64,000 nt of DNA from Phenylobacterium sp. (GTDB lineage Bacteria > Pseudomonadota > Alphaproteobacteria > Caulobacterales > Caulobacteraceae). The stretch is from contig NZ_JAUYNW010000070.1 of the NCBI RefSeq assembly GCF_030698145.1, positions 41,110-105,109 of the forward strand, in the 5' to 3' direction. Both the position numbers and the translations under genes were made by a program. Positions 7,735 to 16,816 of the stretch are shown piece after piece. Position 1 is the stretch's first letter. Each line of letters starts with the position of its first letter. The notes under the pieces are model-generated. The model saw only the letters and a program-made list of their open reading frames with translations. It had not been told where the DNA came from and did no database searches.

Positions 7735-8964
7735 ATGTTCCGCCGCGCAGCTTCCCTTCTCGCCCTGACGGCGGCGCTGGCCGCCGCCTGCCCCGCCCAG
7801 GCCCAGCGGCTCGCCGGTGCGCGTCCCGACGCGTCGACGGTGGAGGGCGGCATTTGGGCGGTTTCCGACAAGGCCGAGCAGGAGGCCCGCACCAAGGCCG
7901 AGCTCAACGCCGATCCCGCGCTCAACGCCTATGTCCGCGGGGTGATGTGCAAGGTCGCCGCCAGCCACTGCGCCGACCTGCGGCTCTATGTGATGGATCG
8001 CCCGTTCTTCAACGCATCGATGGCGCCTAACGGCTATGCGGAGGTCTGGTCGGGTCTGCTGCTGCGGACCGCCGACGAGGCCGAGCTGGGCTTCGTCCTG
8101 GGCCATGAGACCAGCCATTTCACCCAGAGTCACAGCCTGGTGGCGCATCAGGCGGCGAAGAACCGGGCCAATATCGGCCTGGCGGTAAGCGTCGCCGTCG
8201 CCGTGGTGGGCGTGGCGTCCGCCGCTGGCGCCTCGACCGCCAACGAGGCGCAATCGATCATGGACGCCACGGGCAACCTGATCGACCTGCTCTATCTCGG
8301 CCAGGTGGCCGCCTATTTCCGGTTCTCCCGCCAGCAGGAGGCCGAGGCCGATCGCCTGGGCCTGGAGAAGGCCGCGGCGGCCGGATACGAGTCTGAGGCC
8401 GCGGCGGGGAGCTGGCGCGGACTGGTCGCTGAGACCCAGGGCTCGGACTTCAAGCGTGTCCGCCAGAGCCTGGCGCGGTCCAGCGTCTTCGCCAGCCATC
8501 CCCTGGAGGCCGAGCGCATCCTCGCCCTGGAGACCCAGGCCAAGGTCCTGAAGGCCGGCGGCGAGCGTGGGCGGGCGCGGCACCGCGCGGCGATCCGTCC
8601 GCACCTGGCCGCATGGCTGCGCGACGACCTGCGCCGCCGCGACTTCGGCGAGAGCCTGGTGCTGATCGACCGGTTGATCGAGGGCGGCGAGGACGCCGGC
8701 GTGCTGAACTTCTATCGGGGCGAGGCCTATCGGCTTCGCCGCGGCGACGGCGACCTGGCCAAGGCGCGCGACGCCTACCTGGTCGCCGCCGTCCATCCCG
8801 ACGTCCCCGCCGCCGTCTGGCGCGAGCTGGGCGACATCCGCCGCCGCGATGGCGACAAGGCCGGCGCCAAGGCCGCCTATCAATCCTATCTGACCAAAGC
8901 GCCCCAGGCCGAGGACGCCTGGATGGTGCAGGACAGCCTCACGAACCTGGAACGGGAAAATTGA
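7735..8964 (+). CDS. Secreted M48-family zinc metalloprotease with C-terminal TPR-like region
   Basis: A 409-residue protein with a Sec signal peptide (MFRRAASLLALTAALAAACPAQAQ). The zinc motif is His124-Glu-Thr-Ser-His128, and the third ligand region is E202-A-E-A-D206 (QQEAEADRLG), the M48 arrangement. Between them lies a small hydrophobic segment (NIGLAVSVAVAVVGVA). The C-terminal third, with GEAYRLRRGDGDLAKARDAYL and GDKAGAKAAYQSYL, looks like TPR helices, as in the periplasmic BepA/LoiP type proteases that monitor outer-membrane assembly. It lies between two lipoprotein genes in one operon, suggesting an envelope quality-control unit. Substrates are unknown. Confidence 0.85.
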   Translation: MFRRAASLLALTAALAAACPAQAQRLAGARPDASTVEGGIWAVSDKAEQEARTKAELNADPALNAYVRGVMCKVAASHCADLRLYVMDRPFFNASMAPNGYAEVWSGLLLRTADEAELGFVLGHETSHFTQSHSLVAHQAAKNRANIGLAVSVAVAVVGVASAAGASTANEAQSIMDATGNLIDLLYLGQVAAYFRFSRQQEAEADRLGLEKAAAAGYESEAAAGSWRGLVAETQGSDFKRVRQSLARSSVFASHPLEAERILALETQAKVLKAGGERGRARHRAAIRPHLAAWLRDDLRRRDFGESLVLIDRLIEGGEDAGVLNFYRGEAYRLRRGDGDLAKARDAYLVAAVHPDVPAAVWRELGDIRRRDGDKAGAKAAYQSYLTKAPQAEDAWMVQDSLTNLEREN

Positions 8965-8966
8965 AC

Positions 8967-9554
8967 ATGCGCAATGTCTTCCGGGTGTTTCTTCCGGTCC
9001 TTGCGGCGTTGGCGCTCACCGCCTGCGTGAGCGTCACCCTGGCCCCGGTCGGGCCGCTGAAGGTGGGCGCCGCCTACGAGGTGGCCCTGGGCCGCGAGTG
9101 GTCCGACATCAGCGTCATCATGGTCGGCCGGCCCAAGAAGGTGCGGCTGCTGTCCATCGACGGCCCGCTGCTCAACCGCCTCTACCTGACCGACGGCCTG
9201 GTCCCCGGGGAGTTCCTGGTCAAGCCGGTCCGCAAGGAGCAGCCGACCCCCACCGTGCGCAAGGACATGTCGGCCAGCGAGCGCCTGGAGTTCGTCTCCG
9301 ACAGCGTCGCGGCGCTGGACTATCAGCGGGTGGTGCTGGTCAAGCCGCGGCCCGCCAAGTTCGGCCAGGCCTCGGCGGTGCGCTACGACCTTACCGCCCA
9401 GACCCAGGAGGGCCTGGAGATCAAGGGCACGGGCCTGGTCAGCGAGGCCGGCGGCAAGGTCTATGTGATCCTCTACCTGGCCCCGGCCGAACATTATTTC
9501 GCGGCCAACCTGGCCGAGGTGGAGACGATCCTGGGCTCGGCGCGGCTGAACTAG
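8967..9554 (+). CDS. Predicted lipoprotein, third gene of the M48 operon
   Basis: A 195-residue protein with the lipoprotein signal MRNVFRVFLPVLAALALTAC (lipobox ALTAC, Cys20). The remainder is a mixed alpha/beta domain with charged loops and no motif I can name. Near the end is VILYLAPAEHYFAANLAEVETIL, a pattern seen in uncharacterised alphaproteobacterial lipoproteins. ATG 8967 follows the protease stop by 2 nt, so translation is likely coupled. It converges on the methyltransferase gene. Confidence 0.7.
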   Translation: MRNVFRVFLPVLAALALTACVSVTLAPVGPLKVGAAYEVALGREWSDISVIMVGRPKKVRLLSIDGPLLNRLYLTDGLVPGEFLVKPVRKEQPTPTVRKDMSASERLEFVSDSVAALDYQRVVLVKPRPAKFGQASAVRYDLTAQTQEGLEIKGTGLVSEAGGKVYVILYLAPAEHYFAANLAEVETILGSARLN

Positions 9555-9590
9555 GCGTCCCGATCAACCCGCGCGGCTCGCGCGAGGAAT

Positions 9591-10502
9591 TCAGTCCTCG
9601 CCTCGCGGCAGCGGCGTTTCCACCACCCCCAGGGCGTCGGCCAGGCGCATCTTGGCCGAGCCGGGCTTCAGCGGCTGCTGCTGGCTGGGATCGGGCGCCC
9701 AGCCGGTCAGGGTGAGGATCTCGAAGGTGGCCGGCACGCGGCCATCGGGCTCGGCGAAGCGCGCGACATAGAGCTCGCAGGCCCGGGCCAGGACCGCGCG
9801 GGTCAGCGGCTTGGGATGGCGTTCGGCCAGGACGCTGGTCTCGCCCATGGCCCGCAGGTCGGCCAGCAGCTTGAGGGGATGGGCGTAGCGGACGGTGACC
9901 GTGTCCACGTCGGCCACGGGAAGGGCGAAGCCGGCCCGCTGCAGCAGGCCCGCGGCGTCATAGGCGTCAGCGAAGGGCGAGACGCGGGGGCCGGCCCCGC
10001 CGGTCAGCTCGGCCTCGGCGTCCAGCAGACAGCGGCGCAGTTCGGTGAGCGTCGCGCCGCCCAGCATCGAGCCGATGAACAGGCCGTCCGGCTTCAGCGC
10101 CCGGCGGACCTGGATCAGGGCGCCGACCACGTCGTTGGTCCAGTGCAACGCCAGGGTCGAGACCACCAGGTCGAGGCTGGCGAAGGCGAAGGGCAGGCGC
10201 TCCTCGTCGGCCACTAGGCGCGGACCCGCGCGGCCGGCCAGCATCCGGGGCGACAGGTCGGCCTCGATGAGGAAGCCCACCCGCGCCTGGGCGTCGCTCT
10301 GGGCCAGGGCCTCGCGGAAGGCGCCCGTCCTCGACCCGAGGTCGACGGCGAGCGGGAACTCGCGCATGATCGCCTCGAGGCGGACCACGGCGTCCTCGGC
10401 GGCCCGGCGCTTCAGGAAGTCGGCCCCCGGATAGGCGCGCGCGGCGCGATCCAGGCGGGTGCGCAGCAGGGCGCGGTCAAAGAGGCGGGGCGGGGCGGAC
10501 AT
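9591..10502 (-). CDS. SAM-dependent methyltransferase, BioC/NDUFAF5-like
   Basis: A 303-residue class I methyltransferase-fold protein opening with RLFDRALLRTRLDRAA, the typical start of the alphaproteobacterial relatives of human NDUFAF5. Motif I is degenerate (AVDLGSRTGAF) but in place; LPFAFASLDLVVSTLALHWTND is the motif IV region and LKPDGLFIGSMLGG the post-motif strand. NDUFAF5 hydroxylates a complex I subunit rather than methylating, whereas BioC acts in biotin synthesis. No biotin genes are here, so the NDUFAF5-like role is preferred. It is divergent from comF with start codons overlapping. Confidence 0.72.
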   Translation of the reverse strand: MSAPPRLFDRALLRTRLDRAARAYPGADFLKRRAAEDAVVRLEAIMREFPLAVDLGSRTGAFREALAQSDAQARVGFLIEADLSPRMLAGRAGPRLVADEERLPFAFASLDLVVSTLALHWTNDVVGALIQVRRALKPDGLFIGSMLGGATLTELRRCLLDAEAELTGGAGPRVSPFADAYDAAGLLQRAGFALPVADVDTVTVRYAHPLKLLADLRAMGETSVLAERHPKPLTRAVLARACELYVARFAEPDGRVPATFEILTLTGWAPDPSQQQPLKPGSAKMRLADALGVVETPLPRGED

Positions 10503-11287
10503 TGTCTTTGCAAGATGAGGATGCGCGCGGCCGTTGGAAACCCGGCGTCCGCGTGAAGGCCGCGGTTCGTACCGCGCTCGATCTCATTTTCCCACCGCAA
10601 TCCCTCGACGCCGGACCCCTGCCGCAGTCGCCGGGCTTTTCCGCCGAGGCCTGGAGCCGGATCAGCTTCATCGACGGGCCGTTGTGCGACGGCTGCGGGA
10701 CACCCTTCGAATACGACCTGGGCGAGGGGGTACGCTGCGCCGACTGCTTGGCCAAGCCGCGGGCCTTCTCACGGGCGCGGGCGGCCTGCCTCTATGACGA
10801 CGCCTCGCGCGGGCCGATCCTGCAGCTCAAGCACGCCGATCGCACGGACCTGGCGCCGCTGTTCGCCCGCTGGCTGTCGCGGGCGGCCCGCGATCTGTTG
10901 GGCGACGCCGACGCTATCGTCCCGGTGCCGCTGCACCCCAGCCGCCTGCTGGGCCGGCGCTACAACCAGGCCGCCGAGATCGCCCGGCCGCTGAGCCGTC
11001 TCTCGGGCGTGGCCTATCTGCCCGACGCCCTGGTGCGGGTGCGCTCAACGGGCACCCAGGGCGGCAAGTCCGGTTCCGGCCGGCGACGCAATGTTGCAGC
11101 CGCCTTTGCGGTGCCGGAGGCCCGCCTGGCCCAGGTGGCCGGCAAGCGGGTCCTGCTGATCGATGACGTCATGACCACCGGCGCCACTTTGGAAGGCTGT
11201 TGCCGCGCTTTGCTGGCCGCCGGAGCCGCCTGCGTCGATGTGGCGGTCATCGCGAGGGTGAAAGAAACCGCGAACCGCTCCATATGA
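10502..11287 (+). CDS. comF: ComF-family phosphoribosyltransferase-like protein
   Basis: A protein of up to 261 residues with the ComF layout. A treble-clef zinc site, C-D-G-C-G ... C-A-D-C (LCDGCGTPFEYDLGEGVRCADC in two parts), is followed by a type I phosphoribosyltransferase fold with the PRPP loop VLLIDDVMTTGAT. The family is tied to natural competence in some bacteria, but in most alphaproteobacteria its role is unknown. The first candidate start is TTG 10502, overlapping the divergent methyltransferase start; GTG 10553, next to the AVRTALDLIFPP segment, is an alternative. grxC follows 33 nt downstream. Confidence 0.88.
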   Translation: MSLQDEDARGRWKPGVRVKAAVRTALDLIFPPQSLDAGPLPQSPGFSAEAWSRISFIDGPLCDGCGTPFEYDLGEGVRCADCLAKPRAFSRARAACLYDDASRGPILQLKHADRTDLAPLFARWLSRAARDLLGDADAIVPVPLHPSRLLGRRYNQAAEIARPLSRLSGVAYLPDALVRVRSTGTQGGKSGSGRRRNVAAAFAVPEARLAQVAGKRVLLIDDVMTTGATLEGCCRALLAAGAACVDVAVIARVKETANRSI

Positions 11288-11320
11288 GACCCTTAGGATT
11301 CTTCTGCGTTCATATGAGCC

Positions 11321-11578
11321 ATGGCCCAGATCACCATCTATACGAAGCCCTACTGCCCCTATTGCATCCGCGCGGTCTCGCTGCTGGAGAAGAAGGGAGC
11401 CCCGTTCACCGAGATCGAGGCCGCCTTCGATCCCGCCAAGCGCCAGGAGATGGTGCAGCGCGCCGGCGGGCGGGCGACCTTTCCCCAGATCTTCATCGAC
11501 GAGCGCCATATCGGCGGCTGCGACGACATGATGGCCCTGGAGTACGACGGCAAGCTGGACGCGCTTCTCGCCGCTTGA
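11321..11578 (+). CDS. grxC: Glutaredoxin 3 (GrxC)
   Basis: An 85-residue dithiol glutaredoxin with the active site Cys12-Pro-Tyr-Cys15 (KPYCPYC), the cis-proline segment TFPQIFID and the glutathione-binding GGCDDM. It reduces protein disulfides and mixed disulfides using glutathione. It is part of the common alphaproteobacterial string comF-grxC-nitrilase-DUF1178. The upstream region repeats CATATGAG twice, at about 11279 and 11311. Confidence 0.95.
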   Translation: MAQITIYTKPYCPYCIRAVSLLEKKGAPFTEIEAAFDPAKRQEMVQRAGGRATFPQIFIDERHIGGCDDMMALEYDGKLDALLAA

Positions 11579-11610
11579 GCTTGAGGGCGGCCTGACCTAA
11601 CGCTCTGCCC

Positions 11611-12444
11611 ATGAGCCTCCGCGTCGGACTGATCCAGACCCGAACCCCCGCCGGCCATGCGGCCGCATTGGCCCATGTCGCGCCGCTGGTGCGCGAGGCC
11701 GCCGCCCAGGGCGCGACCTTCGTCGTCACCCCCGAGGGGACCAACATCCTCCAGCGCGACAAGGCGGCCCTGCTGCCGCAGCTGACCCTGCTGGAGGACG
11801 ATCCCGTGGTGGTCGGGCTGCAGGCCCTCGCATACGAACTTTCGATAGGTGTCTTGATCGGTTCGGCCCTCGTCAAGCGCGACGATGGCAAGCCCGTCAA
11901 CCGATCGGTGCTTATTTCACCGCACGGTGAAATCACAGCGACCTACGACAAAATACATATGTTTGATGTCGATTTGCCCACCGGCGAGACGGCGCGGGAG
12001 AGCGCGACCTACGAACCCGGCGACCGGGCGGTGGCGGTCCAGGCCGCCGAGATGAAGCTCGGCCTGACCATCTGCTACGACGTCCGCTTCCCGGCCCTCT
12101 ACCGGGCGCTGGCGCTCGCCGGGGCCGAGGTGATCGTGACGCCTGCGGCCTTTACGCGGCCCACCGGCGAGGCGCACTGGGAGATCCTGCTGCGCGCCCG
12201 GGCCATCGAGACCGGGAGCTTCGTCTTGGCCCCGGCCCAGGGCGGGTTCCACGAGGACGGCCGCGGCACCTATGGGCGGAGCATCGCAATCGGTCCATGG
12301 GGGGAAGTGCTGGGCAAGCTGGATCACGACGAGCCCGGCGTGCTGGTCGTCGACCTGGACCTCTCAGCCGTGGCCAAGGCGCGCACGGCGATCCCGGCGC
12401 TGGCCAATGCAATGGCGTTCGAAGCCCCCATATCTCTTTCATGA
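11611..12444 (+). CDS. Carbon-nitrogen hydrolase (nitrilase superfamily, Nit1/Nit2-like)
   Basis: A 277-residue amidase with the full catalytic triad: Glu42 (TPEG), Lys114 (TYDKIHMFDVD) and Cys155 (TICYDVRFP). The context KIHMFDVDLP and the length match the Nit1/Nit2 branch, whose members deaminate alpha-ketoglutaramate or repair deaminated glutathione; the substrate here is not proven. Linkage to a glutaredoxin gene would suit deaminated-glutathione amidase. Its TGA overlaps the ATG of the next gene (TCATGA), so translation is coupled. Confidence 0.9.
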   Translation: MSLRVGLIQTRTPAGHAAALAHVAPLVREAAAQGATFVVTPEGTNILQRDKAALLPQLTLLEDDPVVVGLQALAYELSIGVLIGSALVKRDDGKPVNRSVLISPHGEITATYDKIHMFDVDLPTGETARESATYEPGDRAVAVQAAEMKLGLTICYDVRFPALYRALALAGAEVIVTPAAFTRPTGEAHWEILLRARAIETGSFVLAPAQGGFHEDGRGTYGRSIAIGPWGEVLGKLDHDEPGVLVVDLDLSAVAKARTAIPALANAMAFEAPISLS

Positions 12445-12869
12445 TCCGCTACGCGCTCGCCTGCGACGCCGCCCATGAGTTCGAGGGCTGGTTCGCCTCG
12501 TCGGACGCCTTCGACGACCAGTTGGCGCGCGGCCTGGTGACCTGCCCGGTCTGCGACTCCAAGGCCGTGGCCAAGCAGATCATGGCCCCCGCCGTGGCCG
12601 GCACGAAGCGCGAGACACCGGACCTGCCGGCGCCCATGCGGGCCATGGTCATGGAGGCCATGAGCCAGGTGCGCCGGCATGTGGAGGAGAACTTCGACGA
12701 CGTGGGCGACGCCTTCGCCGTCGAGGCCCGCGCCATCCACGAGGGCAAGGCCGAGGACCGGGGCATCTATGGCGAGGCCACGCCCGCCGAGATCAAGGCG
12801 CTCACCGAGGACGGGGTGAAGATCGCGCCCCTACCGCCCGCCCCGCCGAAGAAGTCCGAAGTGAACTAG
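12441..12869 (+). CDS. DUF1178 family protein
   Basis: A 142-residue protein starting MIRYALACDAAHEFEGWFASS, the hallmark of DUF1178, with CPVCDS as a probable metal site. A helical middle (ETPDLPAPMRAMVMEAMSQVRRHVEENFDDVGDAFA) follows, then EDRGIYGEATPAEIKAL and a Pro-rich tail. Function is unknown. It is translationally coupled to the amidase by a 4-bp overlap, an arrangement common in alphaproteobacteria. Confidence 0.9.
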   Translation: MIRYALACDAAHEFEGWFASSDAFDDQLARGLVTCPVCDSKAVAKQIMAPAVAGTKRETPDLPAPMRAMVMEAMSQVRRHVEENFDDVGDAFAVEARAIHEGKAEDRGIYGEATPAEIKALTEDGVKIAPLPPAPPKKSEVN

Positions 12870-12873
12870 CTCT

Positions 12874-12958
12874 CAGATCCTCCCCCAGCGCGCAGCGCGT
12901 AGAGGGGGAGGTGGCGCGTCGCCTTTTCGGCGACGTGACGGTGGGGGCTGACGCCCAC
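12874..12958 (+). repeat. Dispersed palindromic repeat, unit 1 (copy near 12.9 kb)
   Basis: Begins AGATCCTCCCCC and contains two hairpins: the CTCCCCC/GGGGGAG arms around 12880-12909, and GTCGCC/GGCGAC around 12918-12934. It ends GGGGGCTGACGCCCAC. The same framework recurs at 63822-64000. It lies directly after the DUF1178 stop and may act as a transcript end. Confidence 0.75.
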
Positions 12959-12971
12959 AAGCAAGAGTCAA

Positions 12972-13031
12972 AGCCCCCCTCAGTCACCTACGGTGACAGC
13001 TCCCCCAAAAGGGGAGCATCTTGGGGGGGAA
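12972..13031 (-). repeat. Dispersed palindromic repeat, related unit in opposite orientation
   Basis: Read on the minus strand it has the same architecture as the unit at 12874: a C-run/G-run hairpin (CTCCCC/GGGGAG, 13000-13016), a second hairpin (GTCACC/GGTGAC, 12983-12997) and a terminal G-run. The two units face each other, as in bacterial interspersed mosaic elements. Confidence 0.55.
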
Positions 13032-13103
13032 GAAGCTGCGCCATGGCCGTTGCCCGGCGCGGGCCCGCCCCATAGGGTCGCTCCACCTCGTTTGGAGTGC
13101 TTC

Positions 13104-14513
13104 ATGATCCGTCTGTTTTCCGCCGCCGCGCTGGCGGCGATGGTGCTGGCCAGCCCGGCCGCGGCGCAAACCCCCCGCCCTGACCAGCTTGCCTTCCGCG
13201 ACCTCTACAAGGAGCTGATCGAGATCAACACGACGCTCTCCTCGGGGAGTTGCACGGCCGCGGCGCAGGCCATGGCGGCGCGCCTGAAGGCCGCGGGCTT
13301 CGCCGACGAGGACCTGAAGATCATCGCCCCGCCCGAGCGTCCCAAGGACGGCGCCCTGATCGCCGTGCTGAAGGGCTCGGACGCCAAGGCCAAGCCGATC
13401 CTGCTGCTGGCCCATATCGACGTGGTCGAGGCCAACCGGGCCGACTGGGAGCGCGATCCGTTCAAGCTCGTGGAGGAGGACGGCTTCTTCTACGCCCGCG
13501 GCGCCAGCGACGACAAAGCCCAGGCGGCGATCTGGACCGACAGCCTGGTCCGCTACAAGACCGAAGGCTTCAAGCCGCGCCGGACCATCAAGATGGCGCT
13601 GACCTGCGGCGAGGAGACCCCGGACACCTTCAACGGCGTCCAGTACCTGATCGCCAATCACAGGGACCTGATGGACGCCGCCTTCGTGCTGAACGAGGGC
13701 GCGGGCGGCCGGTTGGACAAGGACGGCAAGCGCGTCTCACTGGGCGTCCAGGCTGGCGAGAAGGTCTATCAGGACTACACCCTGGAAGTGACCAACAAGG
13801 GCGGCCACTCCTCGGTCCCGGTCCGCGACAACGCCATCTATCACCTGGCCGGCGGCCTCGCGCGGCTAGGGGTCCACGACTTCCCGGTGAAGCTCAACGA
13901 CGCGGTGCGCGGCAACTTCGAACGCATGGCGGTGATCGAGGGCGGCGAGTTCGGCGCGGCCATGGCCACGGTGGCCAAGAACCCCGCCGACGTCGAGGCG
14001 GTGGCGAAGGTCGCCCGCGATCCGGGCCGCAACTCGATGATGCGCACCACCTGCGTCGCCACCATGGCCAACGCCGGCCACGCGCCCAATGCCCTGCCGC
14101 AGCGCGCGCGGGCCAATGTGAACTGCCGCATCCTGCCGGGCGAGGGCGTGGAGGACGTGCGCCAGGCCCTGATCGCCGTGCTGGCCGATGACGCCATCAA
14201 GGTGACCACGGTGGGCGTGCCCAGCCCCGTCTCGCCGCCCCCTTCGCTCGGCAAGTCCATGACCGGTCCGATCGAGCAGGTTTCCGGGAAGATGTGGCCC
14301 GGCGTGCCGCTGGTGCCGGTGATGGCGACCGGGGCCACCGACGGGCGGTTCCTGAACGCGGTCGGCATCCCGACCTATGGCCTGTCGGGTCTGTTCGGGG
14401 AGCCGGAGGGCAACGGGGCCCATGGCCTGAACGAGAAGATGCGGGTGCGTTCGCTCTATGAAGGCCGCGACTTCCTCCACGAGGTGGTCAGACTCTACGC
14501 CAACCAGAAGTAG
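13104..14513 (+). CDS. Secreted M20-family metallopeptidase
   Basis: A 469-residue protein with a Sec signal peptide (MIRLFSAAALAAMVLASPAAAQ). It shows M20 metal-site motifs in order: LLAHIDVVEA (His/Asp), GASDDKAQ (bridging Asp), CGEETPD (catalytic and metal Glu) and a C-terminal GAHGLNE histidine. The dimerisation/lid insert begins near GGHSSVPV. It is likely a periplasmic di- or carboxypeptidase. ATG 13104 was chosen because it places the signal peptide at the N-terminus; the open frame extends further upstream through repeat DNA. Two more hydrolase genes follow on the same strand. Confidence 0.9.
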   Translation: MIRLFSAAALAAMVLASPAAAQTPRPDQLAFRDLYKELIEINTTLSSGSCTAAAQAMAARLKAAGFADEDLKIIAPPERPKDGALIAVLKGSDAKAKPILLLAHIDVVEANRADWERDPFKLVEEDGFFYARGASDDKAQAAIWTDSLVRYKTEGFKPRRTIKMALTCGEETPDTFNGVQYLIANHRDLMDAAFVLNEGAGGRLDKDGKRVSLGVQAGEKVYQDYTLEVTNKGGHSSVPVRDNAIYHLAGGLARLGVHDFPVKLNDAVRGNFERMAVIEGGEFGAAMATVAKNPADVEAVAKVARDPGRNSMMRTTCVATMANAGHAPNALPQRARANVNCRILPGEGVEDVRQALIAVLADDAIKVTTVGVPSPVSPPPSLGKSMTGPIEQVSGKMWPGVPLVPVMATGATDGRFLNAVGIPTYGLSGLFGEPEGNGAHGLNEKMRVRSLYEGRDFLHEVVRLYANQK

Positions 14514-14521
14514 GGGAGGCC

Positions 14522-16750
14522 ATGATGGCGGCGAAGATTGGACGGACGCTGGCGGACTCGACTCCGCACTGGCCGCAGCGACCCGCACCGCCGAAGGGCG
14601 CGCCCAACATCCTGGTGGTGCTGTTCGACGATGTCGGGTTCTCGGATTTCGGCTGCTACGGCTCGCCGATCAAGACCCCGACCATCGACGCCATCGCCGG
14701 CGCCGGCCTGCGCTACACCGGCTTCCACACCACGGCCATGTGCTCGACCACCCGGGCGGCCCTGCTGACCGGGCGCAACCACCATTCCGTGGGGATGGGC
14801 TGCCTGGCCAACTTCGATTCAGGCTTCCCCGGCTACCGCGGCAAGATCGCCAGGGAAGCCGGGACCCTGCCGGAGATGCTGCGGGCCAACGGCTATGGGA
14901 CCTACATGGTCGGCAAGTGGCACGCGACGCCGCTGACCGAGACGGGCGCGGCGGGGCCTTTCGACGGCTGGCCGCTGGGCCGGGGCTTCGACCGTTACTA
15001 CGGCTTCATGGACGCCGAGACCGACCAGTATTCCCCCGAGCTGGTGCGCGACAACACGCCGATCGAGGCGCCGGCGACCTTTCCCGAGGGCTATCACCTC
15101 ACCACCGACCTGGTGGACCAGTCGATCCGCTATGTGGCCGATCACGTGGCCGACGCGCCCGACAAGCCCTGGCTGCTGTGGCTGGCGTTCGGGGCCTGCC
15201 ACGCGCCCCACCAGGCGCCAAGGGAGATCATCGAGAGCTACGACGTCGTCTTCGAGGGCGGCTGGGACGTGGAGCGTGAACGCCGGCTGGAGCGCCAGAA
15301 GGCCCTGGGGATCGTGCCGCCCGACACCCGCCTTCCGGCCCGCAACGACGGCGTGAAGGCCTGGGCCGATCACGGCCCGGACGAACAGCGCGTCTTCACC
15401 CGCCTGCAGAGCGCCTTCGCCGGCATGCTGGACCATGCGGACCGCCACCTGGCGCGTCTGGTGGAGTTCCTGGACGAGGCGAACCTGCGCGACGACACCC
15501 TGATCCTGGTGCTGTCGGACAACGGGGCGAGCCAGGAGGGCGGCCCGTTCGGCTTCGTCAACGCCATGGGCCCCTACAACATGAAACCCGAGCCGGTGGC
15601 CGAGAAGCTGGCGCGGATCGACCTGATCGGCGGACCCGACAGCCATTCCAACTTCCCGCACGGTTGGGCTATGGCCTCCAACACCCCGCTGCGGCGCTAC
15701 AAGCAGAACACCCACGGCGGCGGCATCCGCGACCCGCTGGTGATCTCCTGGCCCAAGGGGATCGCGGCGCGCGGCGAGCTGCGCGGCCAGTTCGCCCATG
15801 CCAGCGACTTCACACCGACTCTGCTCGAGGTCCTGGGCCTGACCCCGCCGGACGCCATCAACGGCGTGGTCCAGATGCCGATGGAGGGGGTGAGCTTCGC
15901 GCCCTCCCTGGCCGATCCCACCGCGCCGCCGCGAGGCCGAGCGCAGTATTTCGAGATGTTCGGCCATCGGGGCCTGTGGAAGGACGGCTGGAAGGCCGTG
16001 GCCTACCACCCGCCGGGCCTGTCGTTCGATGACGACCGGTGGGAGCTGTTCCACTTGGACGCCGACTTCTCCGAGACCGACGACCTGGCGCGGGCGCAGC
16101 CCGCCAAGCTCGCCGAACTTCAGGCCCTGTGGTGGAAGGAAGCCGAGGCCTGCCAGGTGCTGCCCCTGGATGACCGCTTCGCCGCCCGCTTCGCCGAGAA
16201 CGCCGCGCGCTATTCCGGCCCCCGCAAGCGCTTCGTCTTCCACAAGGGCATGGGGCACCTGCCCACCGACTGCGCCCCGGACGTGCGCTCGCGCGACTAC
16301 CGCATCGTGGCCGAGGCCAGGATCGAGCCCGGCTGCGAAGGCGTGCTGATCGCCCATGGCGACGCCACCTGCGGCTACAGTTTGTTCGTCCGCGACGGAC
16401 GCCTGCACCACACGATCAATATCGGCGGGACGCGGGCCACGGTCAGCTCCGATGCGCCGCTGGCGCCCGGCTGGCGGACCCTGGGCGTGATCTGCGCGCA
16501 GGGTGATGGGCGGACCTTCACCCTGACCGTCGACGGCGAGCCGGCCGGCCAGCTCCACACCTATCTGGGCTTCGCCACCCTGATCTCCTGGTCGGGCCTG
16601 GACATCGGCCGTGATCGCGGCAGCGCGGTGGGCGACTATCCCGCCCCCTTCAGCTTCACAAGCAAGCTCCGCAAGGTGACCGTGACCATGGACGGCGAAC
16701 AGGATCTGGACGGCGAGGCCGTCGGCCAGGCGGAGATGGCCCGGCAATAG
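14522..16750 (+). CDS. Arylsulfatase-type sulfatase
   Basis: A 742-residue sulfatase of the large AtsA-like type. Metal and catalytic motifs: NILVVLFDDVGFSDFGCYG near the N-terminus, the cysteine to be oxidised to formylglycine at Cys74 in C-S-T-T-R-A-A-L-L-T-G-R, GKWHATP, and VLSDNGASQEGG. The third position of the C-x-P-x-R motif is Thr, not Pro, a variant seen in some bacterial sulfatases. About 180 C-terminal residues form a jelly-roll-like extension (TVDGEPAGQLHTYLGF). No signal peptide is evident, so it may be cytoplasmic. No sulfatase-maturating enzyme is in the window. It starts 8 nt after the M20 gene. Confidence 0.88.
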   Translation: MMAAKIGRTLADSTPHWPQRPAPPKGAPNILVVLFDDVGFSDFGCYGSPIKTPTIDAIAGAGLRYTGFHTTAMCSTTRAALLTGRNHHSVGMGCLANFDSGFPGYRGKIAREAGTLPEMLRANGYGTYMVGKWHATPLTETGAAGPFDGWPLGRGFDRYYGFMDAETDQYSPELVRDNTPIEAPATFPEGYHLTTDLVDQSIRYVADHVADAPDKPWLLWLAFGACHAPHQAPREIIESYDVVFEGGWDVERERRLERQKALGIVPPDTRLPARNDGVKAWADHGPDEQRVFTRLQSAFAGMLDHADRHLARLVEFLDEANLRDDTLILVLSDNGASQEGGPFGFVNAMGPYNMKPEPVAEKLARIDLIGGPDSHSNFPHGWAMASNTPLRRYKQNTHGGGIRDPLVISWPKGIAARGELRGQFAHASDFTPTLLEVLGLTPPDAINGVVQMPMEGVSFAPSLADPTAPPRGRAQYFEMFGHRGLWKDGWKAVAYHPPGLSFDDDRWELFHLDADFSETDDLARAQPAKLAELQALWWKEAEACQVLPLDDRFAARFAENAARYSGPRKRFVFHKGMGHLPTDCAPDVRSRDYRIVAEARIEPGCEGVLIAHGDATCGYSLFVRDGRLHHTINIGGTRATVSSDAPLAPGWRTLGVICAQGDGRTFTLTVDGEPAGQLHTYLGFATLISWSGLDIGRDRGSAVGDYPAPFSFTSKLRKVTVTMDGEQDLDGEAVGQAEMARQ

Positions 16751-16816
16751 GCCGCGACTCAAGGTTGATCGCCGCCGACCGCTGCGCCACTCTGCGTGGG
16801 TTGGGGAGTGGGGCGC

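Noticed and set aside
10502..11287. Competence system
   Set aside because: ComF alone is not evidence of natural transformation. No other competence gene is here and the family is widespread without that function.
12874..13031. CRISPR-like repeats
   Set aside because: The repeats are two inverted palindromic units with no regular spacers; no CRISPR array or cas gene is present in the window.
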